DNA from: Aquipseudomonas alcaligenes NBRC 14159
GTDB taxonomy: Bacteria > Pseudomonadota > Gammaproteobacteria > Pseudomonadales > Pseudomonadaceae
Length of the DNA stretch: 64,000 bases
Assembly: GCF_000467105.1 (NCBI RefSeq)
Contig: NZ_BATI01000018.1
Span: 62,001-126,000, forward strand
Reading direction: 5' to 3'
A program made the translations under genes and the position numbers. Below are positions 9,189 to 18,912 of this stretch, piece by piece. Each line of letters begins with the position of its first letter. Within the stretch, counting starts at the first letter, position 1. Under the pieces are notes generated by a model. It was not told the origin of the DNA and did not search any database. It saw only the letters and a program-made list of their open reading frames with translations.

Positions 9189-9737
9189 ATGAAAGCCTGG
9201 CGCATGGCCATAACCGCCCTCAGCTGCCTGCTGCTGAGCGGTTGCCTGGTGACTTTCAAGGACCCCATTCCGGCCAACGAGGCGGCGCCCATACCGCTGC
9301 TCGGTGACTGGGAGCGCAAGGACGAGTGGGGCGACCAGCAGTACCTATCCATCGTGCGCGCCGGCTCCAACCTCTATCGCGCGCGGGCCTGGAGCGATGC
9401 CGACGATCAGGCTGTCGAGGAGTACGGTTTCACCGTGGCCCATCACGGCCGCCGCTGGTACATCTCGGCGGGCCTGCCCAAGCGCCTGGGCGCCAACTTC
9501 GCCATCGCCGGTTTCGAGCTGACCGCCAAGAACGAACTGGTGATCTACAACCTCGACGTCGAGCGCATCCTCCAGGAAATGGACGGCGGCACCCTGCAGG
9601 GGCAGCCGGTGGAAACACCCGACGGCGACGCGGTGCTGGTCACCAGTCCGCTGGACCGGGTGTTCAGCTACCTCGATGACCAGGCCAACGCCGACGTCTT
9701 CGTCGAAGTCGCGCGCTACCAGCGCAGCGTCGAATAA
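9189..9737 (+). CDS. Predicted lipoprotein of unknown function
   Basis: 182 residues. A lipoprotein signal peptide ends in the lipobox LLSGC, so the mature protein should start at Cys-20 with a lipid anchor. Residue +2 is Leu, not Asp, which favours outer-membrane sorting. The mature part is mixed alpha/beta with a conserved-looking GDWERKDEWG start. I do not recognise the fold. ATG 9189 follows an AAGGAG site. It lies 9 bp before the QEGLA-family gene and is almost certainly co-transcribed with it, so a shared envelope-related role is possible. Confidence 0.8.
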   Translation: MKAWRMAITALSCLLLSGCLVTFKDPIPANEAAPIPLLGDWERKDEWGDQQYLSIVRAGSNLYRARAWSDADDQAVEEYGFTVAHHGRRWYISAGLPKRLGANFAIAGFELTAKNELVIYNLDVERILQEMDGGTLQGQPVETPDGDAVLVTSPLDRVFSYLDDQANADVFVEVARYQRSVE

Positions 9738-9746
9738 GGGCCGCGC

Positions 9747-11036
9747 ATGAGCCGACGCAAGTCCCAGGACGATTATCACGAGATCATCCGCGCCCTCTCC
9801 GGGCGCCTGGTCGAGGCGCAGACGCCGATCCGCGTGCTCGACGCGATCAAGTGGGACGACAGCGTGCGCCAGGGCTTTCTCAAGGCCAAGGGCCGCGCGA
9901 TGCCGGCGGTCGATCGCGCCTACTACGATAGCCGCCCGCTGGCCTTCGATGCGGTGGCGAAGAAACTCGAATTCCAGAACATCGAGCGCGACATCACCCG
10001 CCAGCTCGGCCAGTTCAACCCGGTCGGGCAGATCATGCGGCGCATGTGCAAGGAATACCGCATGGTGATCCGCATGCTCGAGGCGCGCGGCACCGCCGAT
10101 TTCGGTCTGATCTCGCAGGAGCTCTACGGCGCCGCCTCGGACGCCTTCCATGCTGGCGACCCGACCCTGGCCGACCTCGGCCTGATGCTGTCCGACTACC
10201 TGAACAACATCGCCGCCCGCGGCGACCTGCATGACGAGCCGAAGAGCCTCACCGCCAAGGACGCCGTGGCCATACTCCAGGAGCGCCTGGCCAAGGTGTT
10301 CGGCGACGACACCATTCGCGTGCTGGAGTCCGACGGCATCGTCGCCGACGCCGCCGCCGGCGCCGACTACATCAAGATCCGCAGCGACGCGCTGTTCAAC
10401 GAACGCGACGTGCGCGCGCTGGAAGTGCACGAGGGCATGGTGCACGTCGGCACCACCCTCAACGGCCTCAATCAGCCGGTATGCACCTTCCTGGCCAAGG
10501 GCCCGCCCTCGTCGACCGTGACCCAGGAAGGCCTGGCCATTCTGATGGAGGTGATCGCCTTCGCCTCCTATCCATACCGCCTGCGCAAGCTGACCAACCG
10601 CACCCGTGCCATCCACATGGCGGAGGAGGGCGCGGACTTCCTGCAGGTGTTCGAGTTCTACCAGGAGCAGGGCTACGGCCTGGAGGAGAGCTACGGCAAC
10701 GCCAGCCGGGTGTTCCGCGGCTCCACCCCGGACGGCCTGCCGTTCACCAAGGACCTGTCCTACCTGAAGGGCTTCATCCTGATCTACAACTACATCCAGC
10801 TCGCCGTGCGCAAGGGCAAGCTGGAGCAGATCCCGCTGCTGTTCTGCGGCAAGACCACCCTGGAAGACATGCGCACCCTGCGCCAGCTGGTCGACGAGGG
10901 CCTGGTGGCGCCGCCCAAGTACCTGCCGCCGCAGTTCCGCGACCTCAATGCACTGGCGGCCTGGATGTGCTTCTCCAACTTCCTGAACCATCTGAGTCTG
11001 GATCGCATCGAAGCGGACTACGCCAATATTCTCTAG
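9747..11036 (+). CDS. DUF1704 / TIGR02421 'QEGLA' family putative zinc metallopeptidase
   Basis: 429-residue member of the family named for its QEGLA motif (260-264) and often called 'flavohemoglobin expression-modulating protein', a name with little support. The sequence shows VHEGMVH at 227-233. This is a HExxxH zinc motif (H228, E229, H233), with a candidate third ligand E261 inside QEGLA, 32 residues after E229. Eukaryotic DUF1704 proteins with the same HExxxH layout (MATCAP/TMCP) are tubulin-tail carboxypeptidases. By analogy this is likely an active metallo-carboxypeptidase, but the bacterial substrate is unknown. There is no signal peptide, so it is cytoplasmic. It is co-transcribed with the preceding lipoprotein gene. 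Confidence 0.85.
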   Translation: MSRRKSQDDYHEIIRALSGRLVEAQTPIRVLDAIKWDDSVRQGFLKAKGRAMPAVDRAYYDSRPLAFDAVAKKLEFQNIERDITRQLGQFNPVGQIMRRMCKEYRMVIRMLEARGTADFGLISQELYGAASDAFHAGDPTLADLGLMLSDYLNNIAARGDLHDEPKSLTAKDAVAILQERLAKVFGDDTIRVLESDGIVADAAAGADYIKIRSDALFNERDVRALEVHEGMVHVGTTLNGLNQPVCTFLAKGPPSSTVTQEGLAILMEVIAFASYPYRLRKLTNRTRAIHMAEEGADFLQVFEFYQEQGYGLEESYGNASRVFRGSTPDGLPFTKDLSYLKGFILIYNYIQLAVRKGKLEQIPLLFCGKTTLEDMRTLRQLVDEGLVAPPKYLPPQFRDLNALAAWMCFSNFLNHLSLDRIEADYANIL

Positions 11037-11046
11037 ATCCGCGGCT

Positions 11047-11119
11047 CCCCTCGCCCACTTGTGGGAGAGGGTAAAAGTGCCCCCTCTCCCCAGCCTCTCC
11101 CTTAAACGGGAGAGGGGGC
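11047..11119. repeat. Dispersed CCCTCTCCC/GGGAGAGGG inverted repeat, copy 1
   Basis: Two nested hairpins built from the CCCTCTCC / GGGAGAGG motif, in the gap between the QEGLA and AIM24 genes. Related copies lie at 37128-37172 and 38711-38810. All three are intergenic. Confidence 0.75.
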
Positions 11120-11147
11120 ATCGCGCAACCTGCAAGGAACCCCCGCC

Positions 11148-11894
11148 ATGCCCAGCCACAAACTCGACTACGAAATCCTCGGCGCCTCGGCGCAGACCGT
11201 GGAGATCATCCTCGACCCGGGCGAGACGGTGATCGCCGAGGCCGGGGTGATGAACTACATGACCGAAGGCATCCGCTTCGAGACACGCATGGGCGATGGC
11301 TCGTCCAGTGGCGTGCTGGGCAAGCTGTGGGGCGCCGGCAAGCGCTTGCTCACCGGCGAGTCGCTGTTCATGACCCACTTCAGCAACCAGGGTAAGGGCC
11401 AGCAACGGGTCGGCTTCGCCGCGCCCTATCCGGGCACCGTGGTGCCCATCGACCTGAGCCAGGTCGGCGGCAGGTTGATCTGCCAGAAGGACGCCTTTCT
11501 CTGCGCTGCGTACGGCACCGAGATCGGCATCAGCTTCAACAAACGCATCGGCGCCGGCTTCTTCGGCGGCGAGGGCTTCATCCTGCAGAAGCTGGAAGGC
11601 GACGGTCTGGCCTTCGTGCACGCCGGCGGCACGGTGATCCGCAAGGAGCTGAACAACGAGACCCTGCGCCTGGACACCGGTTGCCTGGTGGCCTTCACCA
11701 GCGGTATCGACTACGACATCGGCCTGGCCGGCGGGTTGAAGAGCATGCTGTTCGGCGGCGAAGGCATTCTCCTCGCCACCCTCAAGGGCACAGGTACCGT
11801 GTGGGTACAGAGCCTGCCCTTCTCGCGCCTGGCCGAGCGTATCTACGACGCCACTTTCCGGGCCCGCGAGGAAGTGCGCGCCGGCGGCAAGTAG
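11148..11894 (+). CDS. AIM24 / TIGR00266 family protein
   Basis: 248-residue AIM24-family protein (DUF124). The family forms a beta-sandwich; mitochondrial Aim24 affects cristae organisation, while bacterial members have no settled function. Typical features are the YEILG start, the EAGVMNYM segment near the N-terminus and glycine-rich turns ([32 protein letters not shown]) in the second half. There is no signal peptide or membrane helix. It follows the QEGLA gene across a repeat element and precedes a small membrane protein and a macrodomain gene. The neighbourhood is conserved in Pseudomonas as far as I recall. Confidence 0.88.
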   Translation: MPSHKLDYEILGASAQTVEIILDPGETVIAEAGVMNYMTEGIRFETRMGDGSSSGVLGKLWGAGKRLLTGESLFMTHFSNQGKGQQRVGFAAPYPGTVVPIDLSQVGGRLICQKDAFLCAAYGTEIGISFNKRIGAGFFGGEGFILQKLEGDGLAFVHAGGTVIRKELNNETLRLDTGCLVAFTSGIDYDIGLAGGLKSMLFGGEGILLATLKGTGTVWVQSLPFSRLAERIYDATFRAREEVRAGGK

Positions 11895-11987
11895 CCGCTG
11901 GCGATGTCACGCGCTGCGACATTGCGGACGCGCGGCGCCTCCGGGCAACGGGTAAACTTCCGGCCTTTTGTACAGCGAGCCATTCCC

Positions 11988-12317
11988 ATGAGTGAAGAAC
12001 GCAACGCCATTCCCCTGATTCTCACCGGTATCGCCAGCATCATCGGCACCATTGCCGTGCTCTGGTACTACGGCTACGTGCATTTCGCCAAGGAGGAGGA
12101 TGCCCTGCTGCTGGCCGATTTCACCATGCTCAAGACCGTGCCCGGCGAGGACTACAAGGTCTCGCTGAAACCGGCCAATCAGGTGGCGCAGTGCATCGAT
12201 GGCGTGCTGGTGCTGTTCGATACCCAGCAGAAGGGCCTGACCGGCGTGCTGGTGGACAGCAAGAAGCAGGCCGTGCGCTGCATGGGCGAGGAAACCCCGC
12301 AGGCGCCTCAGCAGTAA
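11988..12317 (+). CDS. Small single-pass membrane protein of unknown function
   Basis: 109 residues with one membrane helix (about 8-32, [20 protein letters not shown]). A soluble C-terminal domain follows that contains two cysteines (QCIDG and RCMGE), which could pair if it faces the periplasm. ATG 11988 gives the family-like MSEERNAIP start; the frame stays open upstream but lacks a better ribosome site. It lies between the AIM24 and macrodomain genes on the same strand. I do not recognise the domain. Confidence 0.7.
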   Translation: MSEERNAIPLILTGIASIIGTIAVLWYYGYVHFAKEEDALLLADFTMLKTVPGEDYKVSLKPANQVAQCIDGVLVLFDTQQKGLTGVLVDSKKQAVRCMGEETPQAPQQ

Positions 12318-12333
12318 AGCCTGGCCTGGCGCC

Positions 12334-12831
12334 ATGCTGATCGAGGTCGTGCACGGCGATATCACCGCTCTGGCGCTGGATGCCATCGTCAACGCTGCCA
12401 ACAGTTCCTTGCTCGGTGGTGGCGGGGTCGACGGTGCCATCCACCGCGCCGCCGGCCCCGAGTTGCTGGCCAGCTGCCGCGCCCTTGGCGGTTGCCCCAC
12501 CGGCGAGGCGCGTATTACTCCGGGCTTTCGACTGCCGGCCCGCTGGGTGATCCACACGGTCGGCCCGGTCTGGCACGGCGGCCAGCGCGGAGAGCCGGAG
12601 CGGCTGGCGGCCTGCTACCGCAACAGTCTGGCGCTGGCCGAGGCGCATCGCCTGGCCGATATCGCCTTTCCCGCCATCAGTTGCGGCGTTTATGGCTATC
12701 CCCTGGAGGCGGCGGCCCAGATTGCCGTGAGCGAGCTGCGTCGTCCGCGTCCCCCGGGTAGCAGCCTGCGGCGCGCGCTGCTGGTCGCCTTCTCCGCAGA
12801 CATGGCTGAGCATTATCGGCGCCTGCTCTAG
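12334..12831 (+). CDS. Macrodomain protein, probable O-acetyl-ADP-ribose deacetylase
   Basis: 165-residue stand-alone macrodomain of the YmdB/MacroD type. Family motifs are GDIT (residues 9-12), [20 protein letters not shown] (ADP-ribose phosphate and distal-ribose loop) and the [11 protein letters not shown] loop near 115. YmdB-type enzymes hydrolyse O-acetyl-ADP-ribose and remove ADP-ribose from acidic side chains; which reaction dominates here cannot be told. It begins 16 bp after the membrane-protein gene and closes the cluster that starts at the TetR gene. It is one of the shorter members and ends soon after the last helix. Confidence 0.9.
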   Translation: MLIEVVHGDITALALDAIVNAANSSLLGGGGVDGAIHRAAGPELLASCRALGGCPTGEARITPGFRLPARWVIHTVGPVWHGGQRGEPERLAACYRNSLALAEAHRLADIAFPAISCGVYGYPLEAAAQIAVSELRRPRPPGSSLRRALLVAFSADMAEHYRRLL

Positions 12832-12868
12832 CGGCCTGCCTGGCTGCCGGGATCAGCGCGACCAGCGA

Positions 12869-13213
12869 TCAGTGCTTGGCGCCGTCCTGTTGCGCGCACA
12901 GCTCCTGCAGGTAGCGGCGAGACAGGGCGAGGAAGCGTGGCGTGGGGCCAATGTCTTCATATAGCGGGTCGCCCTGTTCGTCGGTGGCCACCACCTTACT
13001 GCCCTTGACGTAGGGGAGGCTGGCTTCCAGTTCCTCCAGGGCGGCGCCGATCAGCTCGCCGAGCAGTTCCTCGGCATTGCGCTTGGGGTACATCTCGCAC
13101 AGTGCCGCCAGGCGCGCGGCGGATTCCAGGTCGAGATGGATCTGGTAGGTGTTGCGGGTCAGGCGACCCTTGGCGTTCTGCTCCCAATGGCGGGCGAGTT
13201 CACGGATCTTCAT
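12869..13213 (-). CDS. Conserved hypothetical protein next to ppc
   Basis: 114 residues, mostly helical, starting MKIRELARHWE. ATG 13213 has an AGG-rich upstream region and gives the conserved start; the open frame extends upstream without support. The middle (ETYPK-like region, EELLGELIGAALEELEASLP) looks like a ribbon-helix-helix or adaptor-type helical pair. The end (DPLYEDIGPTPRFLALSRRY) is the most conserved-looking segment. There is no signal peptide or membrane span. It is divergent from ppc, and the pair is conserved in Pseudomonas as I recall. Function unknown. Confidence 0.7.
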   Translation of the reverse strand: MKIRELARHWEQNAKGRLTRNTYQIHLDLESAARLAALCEMYPKRNAEELLGELIGAALEELEASLPYVKGSKVVATDEQGDPLYEDIGPTPRFLALSRRYLQELCAQQDGAKH

Positions 13214-13408
13214 ATACACCTCGTCATGCCCATTCGTGGTGGGCGGTGGTCTGGCCGCACGCTGTAGGCGCCGGCCCACGGGGCTTGTGCCCCCGGTCTG
13301 TTCAGCCTAGCTTGCCCTGGCAGTGGTCATGGCCATCCGTCGTGTGCTTGTAAGAACGAGTCGCTCTGTGCAAGCTGAAGGCTCTATCCCTGGGCGGAGA
13401 GGGCGGTC

Positions 13409-16045
13409 ATGGCGGAAATCGATGCGCGTCTGCGCGAAGAGGTTCACCTGCTCGGCGAGCTGCTCGGCGACTGTGTTCGCAACCAGCGCGGCGAGGCCTT
13501 CCTGGCCAAGGTCGAACAGATCCGCCAGGGGGCCAAGGCCGGGCGCCAGGGCTCGGCCGCCGGCGACCGACAGCTGCGCGAGACGCTGGCCGCGCTCGGC
13601 GATGACGAGCTGTTGCCGGTGGCGCGGGCCTTCAATCAGTTTCTCAACCTGGCCAATATTGCCGAGCAGTATCACCGCATCCGCCGGCGTCGGCCGGACG
13701 AGGCGCAACCCTTCGATGACCGAGTGCTGGCCGAGCTGCTGCAACGCCTGGTGGCGGATGGGCACAAGCCCGAGCAGCTGGCGCGCCAGCTGGGCCGCCT
13801 GGATATCGAACTGGTGCTCACCGCGCACCCCACCGAAGTGGCGCGGCGCACCCTGATCCAGAAATACGACGCCATGACCGCGCAGCTGGCCGCCCTCGAC
13901 CACGGCGACCTGCTTCCAGTCGAGCGCGACGAGGTGCAACTCAAGTTGCAGCGATTGATCGCCGAGGCCTGGCATACCGAGGAAATTCGGCGCAACCGCC
14001 CCAGCCCGGTCGACGAGGCCAAGTGGGGCTTCGCGGTGATCGAGCATTCGCTGTGGCAGGCCGTGCCGAACTTCCTGCGCAAGGCTGACCGCGCCCTGCA
14101 GGCGGCGTGCGGCCTGCGCCTGCCGCTGGAGGCGGCGCCGGTGCGCTTCGCCTCCTGGATGGGCGGCGACCGTGACGGCAATCCCAACGTCACCGCCAGC
14201 GTTACCCGCGAGGTACTGCTGCTGGCGCGCTGGATGGCGGCCGATCTGTACCTGCGCGACGTCGAGCGGCTGGCGGCCGAGCTGTCGATGCAGCAGGCCA
14301 GTGATGAGCTGCGCCTGCGCGTTGGCGTACACCCGGAGCCCTATCGCGCCGTGCTCAAGCAGCTGCGCGAGCGCCTGCGCGCCACCCGTGCCTGGGCCGA
14401 GGCCGCCCTTCGCGAGGAGATCGCGCCGGGTGCCGAAGTGCTGCACGACAATCGCGAACTGCTCGAGCCGCTGGAGCTTTGCTACCACTCGCTGCATGCC
14501 TGCGGCATGGGCGTGATCGCCGAGGGCGAGTTGCTCGACTGCCTGCGCCGCGCCGCCTGCTTCGGCCTGTTCCTGGTGCGCCTGGACGTGCGCCAGGACG
14601 CCGCCCGGCATGCCGCCGCCATGGCCGAGATCACCGATTACCTCGGCTTGGGCAACTACGCCGAATGGGACGAGGAGCGGCGCATCGAGTTTCTCCTGCG
14701 CGAGCTGGACAATCGCCGCCCGTTGCTGCCGGCGCAGCACCGGCCCTCGGCCGAGACCGCCGAAGTGCTGGCGACCTGCCGGGTGATCGCCGCGGCACCG
14801 GCCGCCTCGCTCGGTACCTATGTCATCTCCATGGCCGGTGCACCTTCCGATGTGCTGGCGGTGCAACTGCTTTTGAAGGAAGCCGGCCTGCAGCGGCCGA
14901 TGCGGGTTGCACCTTTGTTCGAGACCCTGGCCGACCTGGATAATGCCGGCCCGGCCATCGACCGCCTGCTCGGCCTGCACGGCTACCGTGCGCGCCTGCA
15001 TGGCCCGCAGGAAGTGATGATCGGCTACTCCGACTCGGCCAAGGATGCCGGCACCGTGGCCGCCGCCTGGGCCCAGTACCGCGCCCAGGAGACCCTGGTG
15101 GAGGTCTGCCGCCGGCACGAGGTGGAGTTGCTGCTGTTCCACGGCCGCGGCGGTACGGTCGGTCGCGGTGGCGGTCCGGCCCATGCGGCCATCCTGTCGC
15201 AACCGCCGGGCTCGGTGAACGGGCGCTTCCGCACCACCGAGCAGGGCGAAATGATCCGTTTCAAATTCGGTCTGCCGGCGCTGGCCGAGCAGAACCTCAA
15301 CCTGTACCTGGCCGCCGTGCTGGAAGCCACCCTGCAGCCGCCGCCCGCGCCCGAGCCGGCCTGGCGCGAGGCCATGGAGCGGCTGGCCGGGGAGGGCGTG
15401 GCCGCCTATCGCGCGGTGGTGCGCGACAATCCGCGATTCGTCGAGTACTTCCGCCAGGCCACGCCGGAGCAGGAGCTGGGGCGCCTGCCGCTCGGCAGTC
15501 GCCCGGCCAAGCGCCGCGCCGGCGGCATCGAAAGCCTGCGCGCCATTCCGTGGATCTTTGCCTGGACCCAGACCCGCCTGATGCTGCCGGCCTGGCTGGG
15601 CTGGGAGAGCGCACTGGGCAACGCCATGCAGCGCGGCGAGCAGGCGCTGCTGGAGGATATGCGCGAGCGCTGGCCATTCTTCCGCACGCGCATCGACATG
15701 CTGGAGATGGTACTGGCCAAGACCGACCTGGCGATTGCCGAGCTATATGACGAGCGCCTGGTGACGGACGAGCTGCGACCGCTGGGGGCGCATTTACGCG
15801 ACCTATTGTCGCAGTGCCGCACTCTGGTACTCGCCCTGACTCATCAGTCCGAGCTGCTCACCCACAGCCCGGAGACCCGTGAGGCGATTACCGTGCGCAA
15901 CATCTACCTGGACCCGCTGCACCTGCTGCAGGCCGAGCTCCTGGCCCGTTGCAGGCTGCGCGAGAGCCCGGTGGACAGCCCTCTGGAACAGGCTTTACTG
16001 GTCAGTGTGGCGGGTATCGCGGCGGGGCTGCGCAACACCGGCTGA
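13409..16045 (+). CDS. ppc: Phosphoenolpyruvate carboxylase
   Basis: 878-residue enzyme that adds bicarbonate to PEP to give oxaloacetate, refilling the TCA cycle. The catalytic His is in [12 protein letters not shown] (about residue 138). The glycine-rich PEP loop [16 protein letters not shown] is intact, as is the MGGDRDGNP segment. The C-terminus ends RNTG, close to the family QNTG that closes the active site. Length and start (ATG 13409 after GGAGAGGG) are normal. It is divergent from the small hypothetical gene, and adk follows 160 bp downstream. Allosteric control by acetyl-CoA and aspartate is known for bacterial PEPC. Confidence 0.97.
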   Translation: MAEIDARLREEVHLLGELLGDCVRNQRGEAFLAKVEQIRQGAKAGRQGSAAGDRQLRETLAALGDDELLPVARAFNQFLNLANIAEQYHRIRRRRPDEAQPFDDRVLAELLQRLVADGHKPEQLARQLGRLDIELVLTAHPTEVARRTLIQKYDAMTAQLAALDHGDLLPVERDEVQLKLQRLIAEAWHTEEIRRNRPSPVDEAKWGFAVIEHSLWQAVPNFLRKADRALQAACGLRLPLEAAPVRFASWMGGDRDGNPNVTASVTREVLLLARWMAADLYLRDVERLAAELSMQQASDELRLRVGVHPEPYRAVLKQLRERLRATRAWAEAALREEIAPGAEVLHDNRELLEPLELCYHSLHACGMGVIAEGELLDCLRRAACFGLFLVRLDVRQDAARHAAAMAEITDYLGLGNYAEWDEERRIEFLLRELDNRRPLLPAQHRPSAETAEVLATCRVIAAAPAASLGTYVISMAGAPSDVLAVQLLLKEAGLQRPMRVAPLFETLADLDNAGPAIDRLLGLHGYRARLHGPQEVMIGYSDSAKDAGTVAAAWAQYRAQETLVEVCRRHEVELLLFHGRGGTVGRGGGPAHAAILSQPPGSVNGRFRTTEQGEMIRFKFGLPALAEQNLNLYLAAVLEATLQPPPAPEPAWREAMERLAGEGVAAYRAVVRDNPRFVEYFRQATPEQELGRLPLGSRPAKRRAGGIESLRAIPWIFAWTQTRLMLPAWLGWESALGNAMQRGEQALLEDMRERWPFFRTRIDMLEMVLAKTDLAIAELYDERLVTDELRPLGAHLRDLLSQCRTLVLALTHQSELLTHSPETREAITVRNIYLDPLHLLQAELLARCRLRESPVDSPLEQALLVSVAGIAAGLRNTG

Positions 16046-16143
16046 GGCCCCGCCGCCTCCGACTTTCGGTGGCTTGTGCAGCCTTGATGCGCTGTGTATC
16101 GTGGCCATCCTTTCGCCGCTCAGTGACGCGGAAACCCAATTAA

Positions 16144-16854
<711 letters not shown>

Positions 16855-16871
16855 TCGGCTGATCGCTCTGT

Positions 16872-16899
16872 CCAACGGCCCGCTATTGCGGGCCGTTGG
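16872..16899 (+). terminator. Hairpin after adk
   Basis: CCAACGGCCCGC with GCGGGCCGTTGG forms a 12-bp stem with a 4-base TATT loop. The following bases (CGTTTATAAT) give only a weak T tract but include a TATAAT -10 box (16904-16909) that may serve tsaB. Confidence 0.6.
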
Positions 16900-16941
16900 C
16901 GTTTATAATGCCGCCCTTTGTCTGCCTGACCGGATACCTCG

Positions 16942-17622
16942 ATGACCACTCTGCTGGCCCTGGATACCGCCACCGAAGCCTGCTCGGTCGCCCTGCTGCA
17001 CGACGGCAAGGTGCTCAGCCACTACGAAGTGGCGCCGCGCCTGCACGCTCAGCGCCTGTTGCCGATGATCCAGGAGCTGCTCGGCGAAGCCGGTCTGGCC
17101 CTGTCGGCGGTGGATGCCATCGCTTTCGGTCGCGGTCCCGGTGCCTTCACCGGCGTGCGTATCGCCATCGGCGTGGTCCAGGGCCTGGCCTTCGCCCTCG
17201 ACAGGCCGGTACTGCCGGTCTCCAACCTGGCCGTGCTGGCGCAGCGCGCTCTGCGCGAGCACGGCGCGCAGCAGGTCGCTGCCGCCATCGATGCGCGCAT
17301 GGACGAGGTCTACTGGGGCTGCTATGCCGCCGAGCAGGGCGAGATGTGCCTGCAGGGGCTCGAGGCCGTGCTGGCGCCCGAACTGGCGCAGCTGCCGCGC
17401 GGTGCCAGCGGCGACTGGTTCGCCGCTGGCACCGGCTGGGGCACCTATGGCGCGCGCATCGCGCTGCAGCCCTGCGGCAGTGAGCCAGCCATGTTGCCGC
17501 ATGCGCAGGATCTGCTCAGCCTGGCCACTTTCGCCTGGGCGCGTGGCGAGGCCTTGCCGGCCGACCAGGCGCAGCCTGTTTACCTGCGCGACAACGTGGC
17601 GACACCCAAGCAGCCGGTCTGA
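16942..17622 (+). CDS. tsaB: tRNA t6A37 biosynthesis protein TsaB
   Basis: 226-residue ASKHA-fold protein. It partners TsaD and TsaE in moving the threonylcarbamoyl group onto A37 of ANN-decoding tRNAs. Typical segments are LALDTATEACSVAL at the N-terminus, HAQRLLPMI, and the FGRGPGAFTGVRI motif near residue 58. It is catalytically inactive alone and acts as a dimerisation scaffold for TsaD. tcdA, which later cyclises t6A to ct6A, is at 45307 in this window. The ATG 16942 start matches the family. Confidence 0.95.
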   Translation: MTTLLALDTATEACSVALLHDGKVLSHYEVAPRLHAQRLLPMIQELLGEAGLALSAVDAIAFGRGPGAFTGVRIAIGVVQGLAFALDRPVLPVSNLAVLAQRALREHGAQQVAAAIDARMDEVYWGCYAAEQGEMCLQGLEAVLAPELAQLPRGASGDWFAAGTGWGTYGARIALQPCGSEPAMLPHAQDLLSLATFAWARGEALPADQAQPVYLRDNVATPKQPV

Positions 17623-17713
17623 GGTGGCCTGCCATCTGCCGGCTGGCGCCGGGAAATTGCCATTTGTATCCGTCGCCGCTACATTGCTTTCCACGTCTAC
17701 CGAGCAGTAACCG

Positions 17714-18058
17714 ATGCGTATCGACGGCCTCTCTTCTTCCTATTCGCTGGATCGCAGCCCCCGCCCGGGCAGTGCGGTCACGCCCTTGCGCGAAAGCCAG
17801 CGCGAGGTCGAGGAACGTCGCGAGCAGCCGGCATCGCCGTCCGCTACCCAGGGCTACGAGCAACTGGCCCAGCCGCGCCGGGTGCAGGCCGGCAATGCCA
17901 GCAGCGACAGCCTGCCGGCGCGCTACCAGGATGGCTTCGCCCAGCAGCGTGGCCTCAGCGCCAAGGCCAACCAGGCCCTGGCCGCCTACGGCAATACCGC
18001 CGGATTCACCGAAGAGCGCGATGCCAGCGAAGTCCTGGGTCTAGACCTCTACGCCTGA
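17714..18058 (+). CDS. Conserved hypothetical protein
   Basis: 114 residues, hydrophilic, rich in Arg, Gln and Ser for the first 70 residues and probably disordered. A compact C-terminal segment follows (GLSAKANQALAAYGNTAGF ... LGLDLYA). There is no signal peptide. It begins with ATG 17714 and its TGA overlaps the ATG of the DUF72 gene by one base, so the two are translationally coupled. I do not recognise the family. Codon use looks like its neighbours. Confidence 0.65.
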   Translation: MRIDGLSSSYSLDRSPRPGSAVTPLRESQREVEERREQPASPSATQGYEQLAQPRRVQAGNASSDSLPARYQDGFAQQRGLSAKANQALAAYGNTAGFTEERDASEVLGLDLYA

Positions 18059-18912
18059 TGCTGCCCTACTTCATCGGCTGCCCGTCGTGGAACGAGCCGG
18101 CCTGGCGCGGCAGCTTCTATCCCGCCGCTCTGCGTCCCGCCGAGACCCTGGCCCACTATTGCGCGACCTTCAACGCGGTCGAGGGCAATACCACCTTCTA
18201 TGCCCGTCCTACGGCGCAGACTGTGCAGCGCTGGGCCGAGCAGATGCCCGCTGCCTTCCGCTTCTGCGCCAAGCTGCCGCGCGATATCAGCCACGGCGGC
18301 GATCTGCGCGAGCATTTTGCCGCCACGGTGGATTTCCTGCGGCTGCTGGCACCGCTGGGCGAGCGGGTGGCGCCGCTCTGGCTGCAGTTGCCGGCCAGCT
18401 TCGGCCCGGAGCGATTGGGCGAGCTGCTGGCCTGGCTGGACGAATTCACCGACCGTGCCATCGCCGTGGAGCTGCGTCATCCGCTCTTCTTTGCCCGCGG
18501 CGAGGAGGAGCGCCTGCTCAATCGCGAGCTGCAGGCTCGCGCCGTGGAGCGTATCTGCCTGGACTCACGGGCGCTGTTTGCCTGCACCTCGCGTGATCCG
18601 GCGGTGCTGCATGCCCAGGCGAAGAAGCCGCGCCTGCCGCTGCGCCCGACTGCTTTCAGCGCCAGCCCGCAGCTGCGTTTCGTCGGCGGCCCGGACCTCG
18701 AGGCCAATCAGGCCTTTCTCGAGCCCTGGCTGGACAAGGTGGCGGACTGGATAGGGCAGGGCCTGACGCCCCATGTGTTCCTGCATACCCCGGACAATCA
18801 GCTGGCCGCAGCACAGGCGCTGCGTTTCCATCGTGCGCTGATGCAGCGCCTGCCTGGCTTGCCGGCGCTGGCGCGGTCCGAGCCTGAAGTGGAGCAGTTG
18901 GGGCTGATCTAG
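18058..18912 (+). CDS. DUF72 (YecE-like) family protein
   Basis: 284 residues, TIM-barrel-like DUF72 family. Typical motifs are YFIGCPSWN at the start, HYCATFNAVEGNTTFYARP near 35-55, FCAKLPRDISH, AVELRHP and the C-terminal HTPDN. The biochemical function of the family is unproven; structural likeness to xylose-isomerase-type barrels suggests a metal-dependent enzyme. The start overlaps the preceding stop (TGATG). Its stop shares a CTAG palindrome with the stop of the opposite-strand gene. Confidence 0.88.
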   Translation: MLPYFIGCPSWNEPAWRGSFYPAALRPAETLAHYCATFNAVEGNTTFYARPTAQTVQRWAEQMPAAFRFCAKLPRDISHGGDLREHFAATVDFLRLLAPLGERVAPLWLQLPASFGPERLGELLAWLDEFTDRAIAVELRHPLFFARGEEERLLNRELQARAVERICLDSRALFACTSRDPAVLHAQAKKPRLPLRPTAFSASPQLRFVGGPDLEANQAFLEPWLDKVADWIGQGLTPHVFLHTPDNQLAAAQALRFHRALMQRLPGLPALARSEPEVEQLGLI

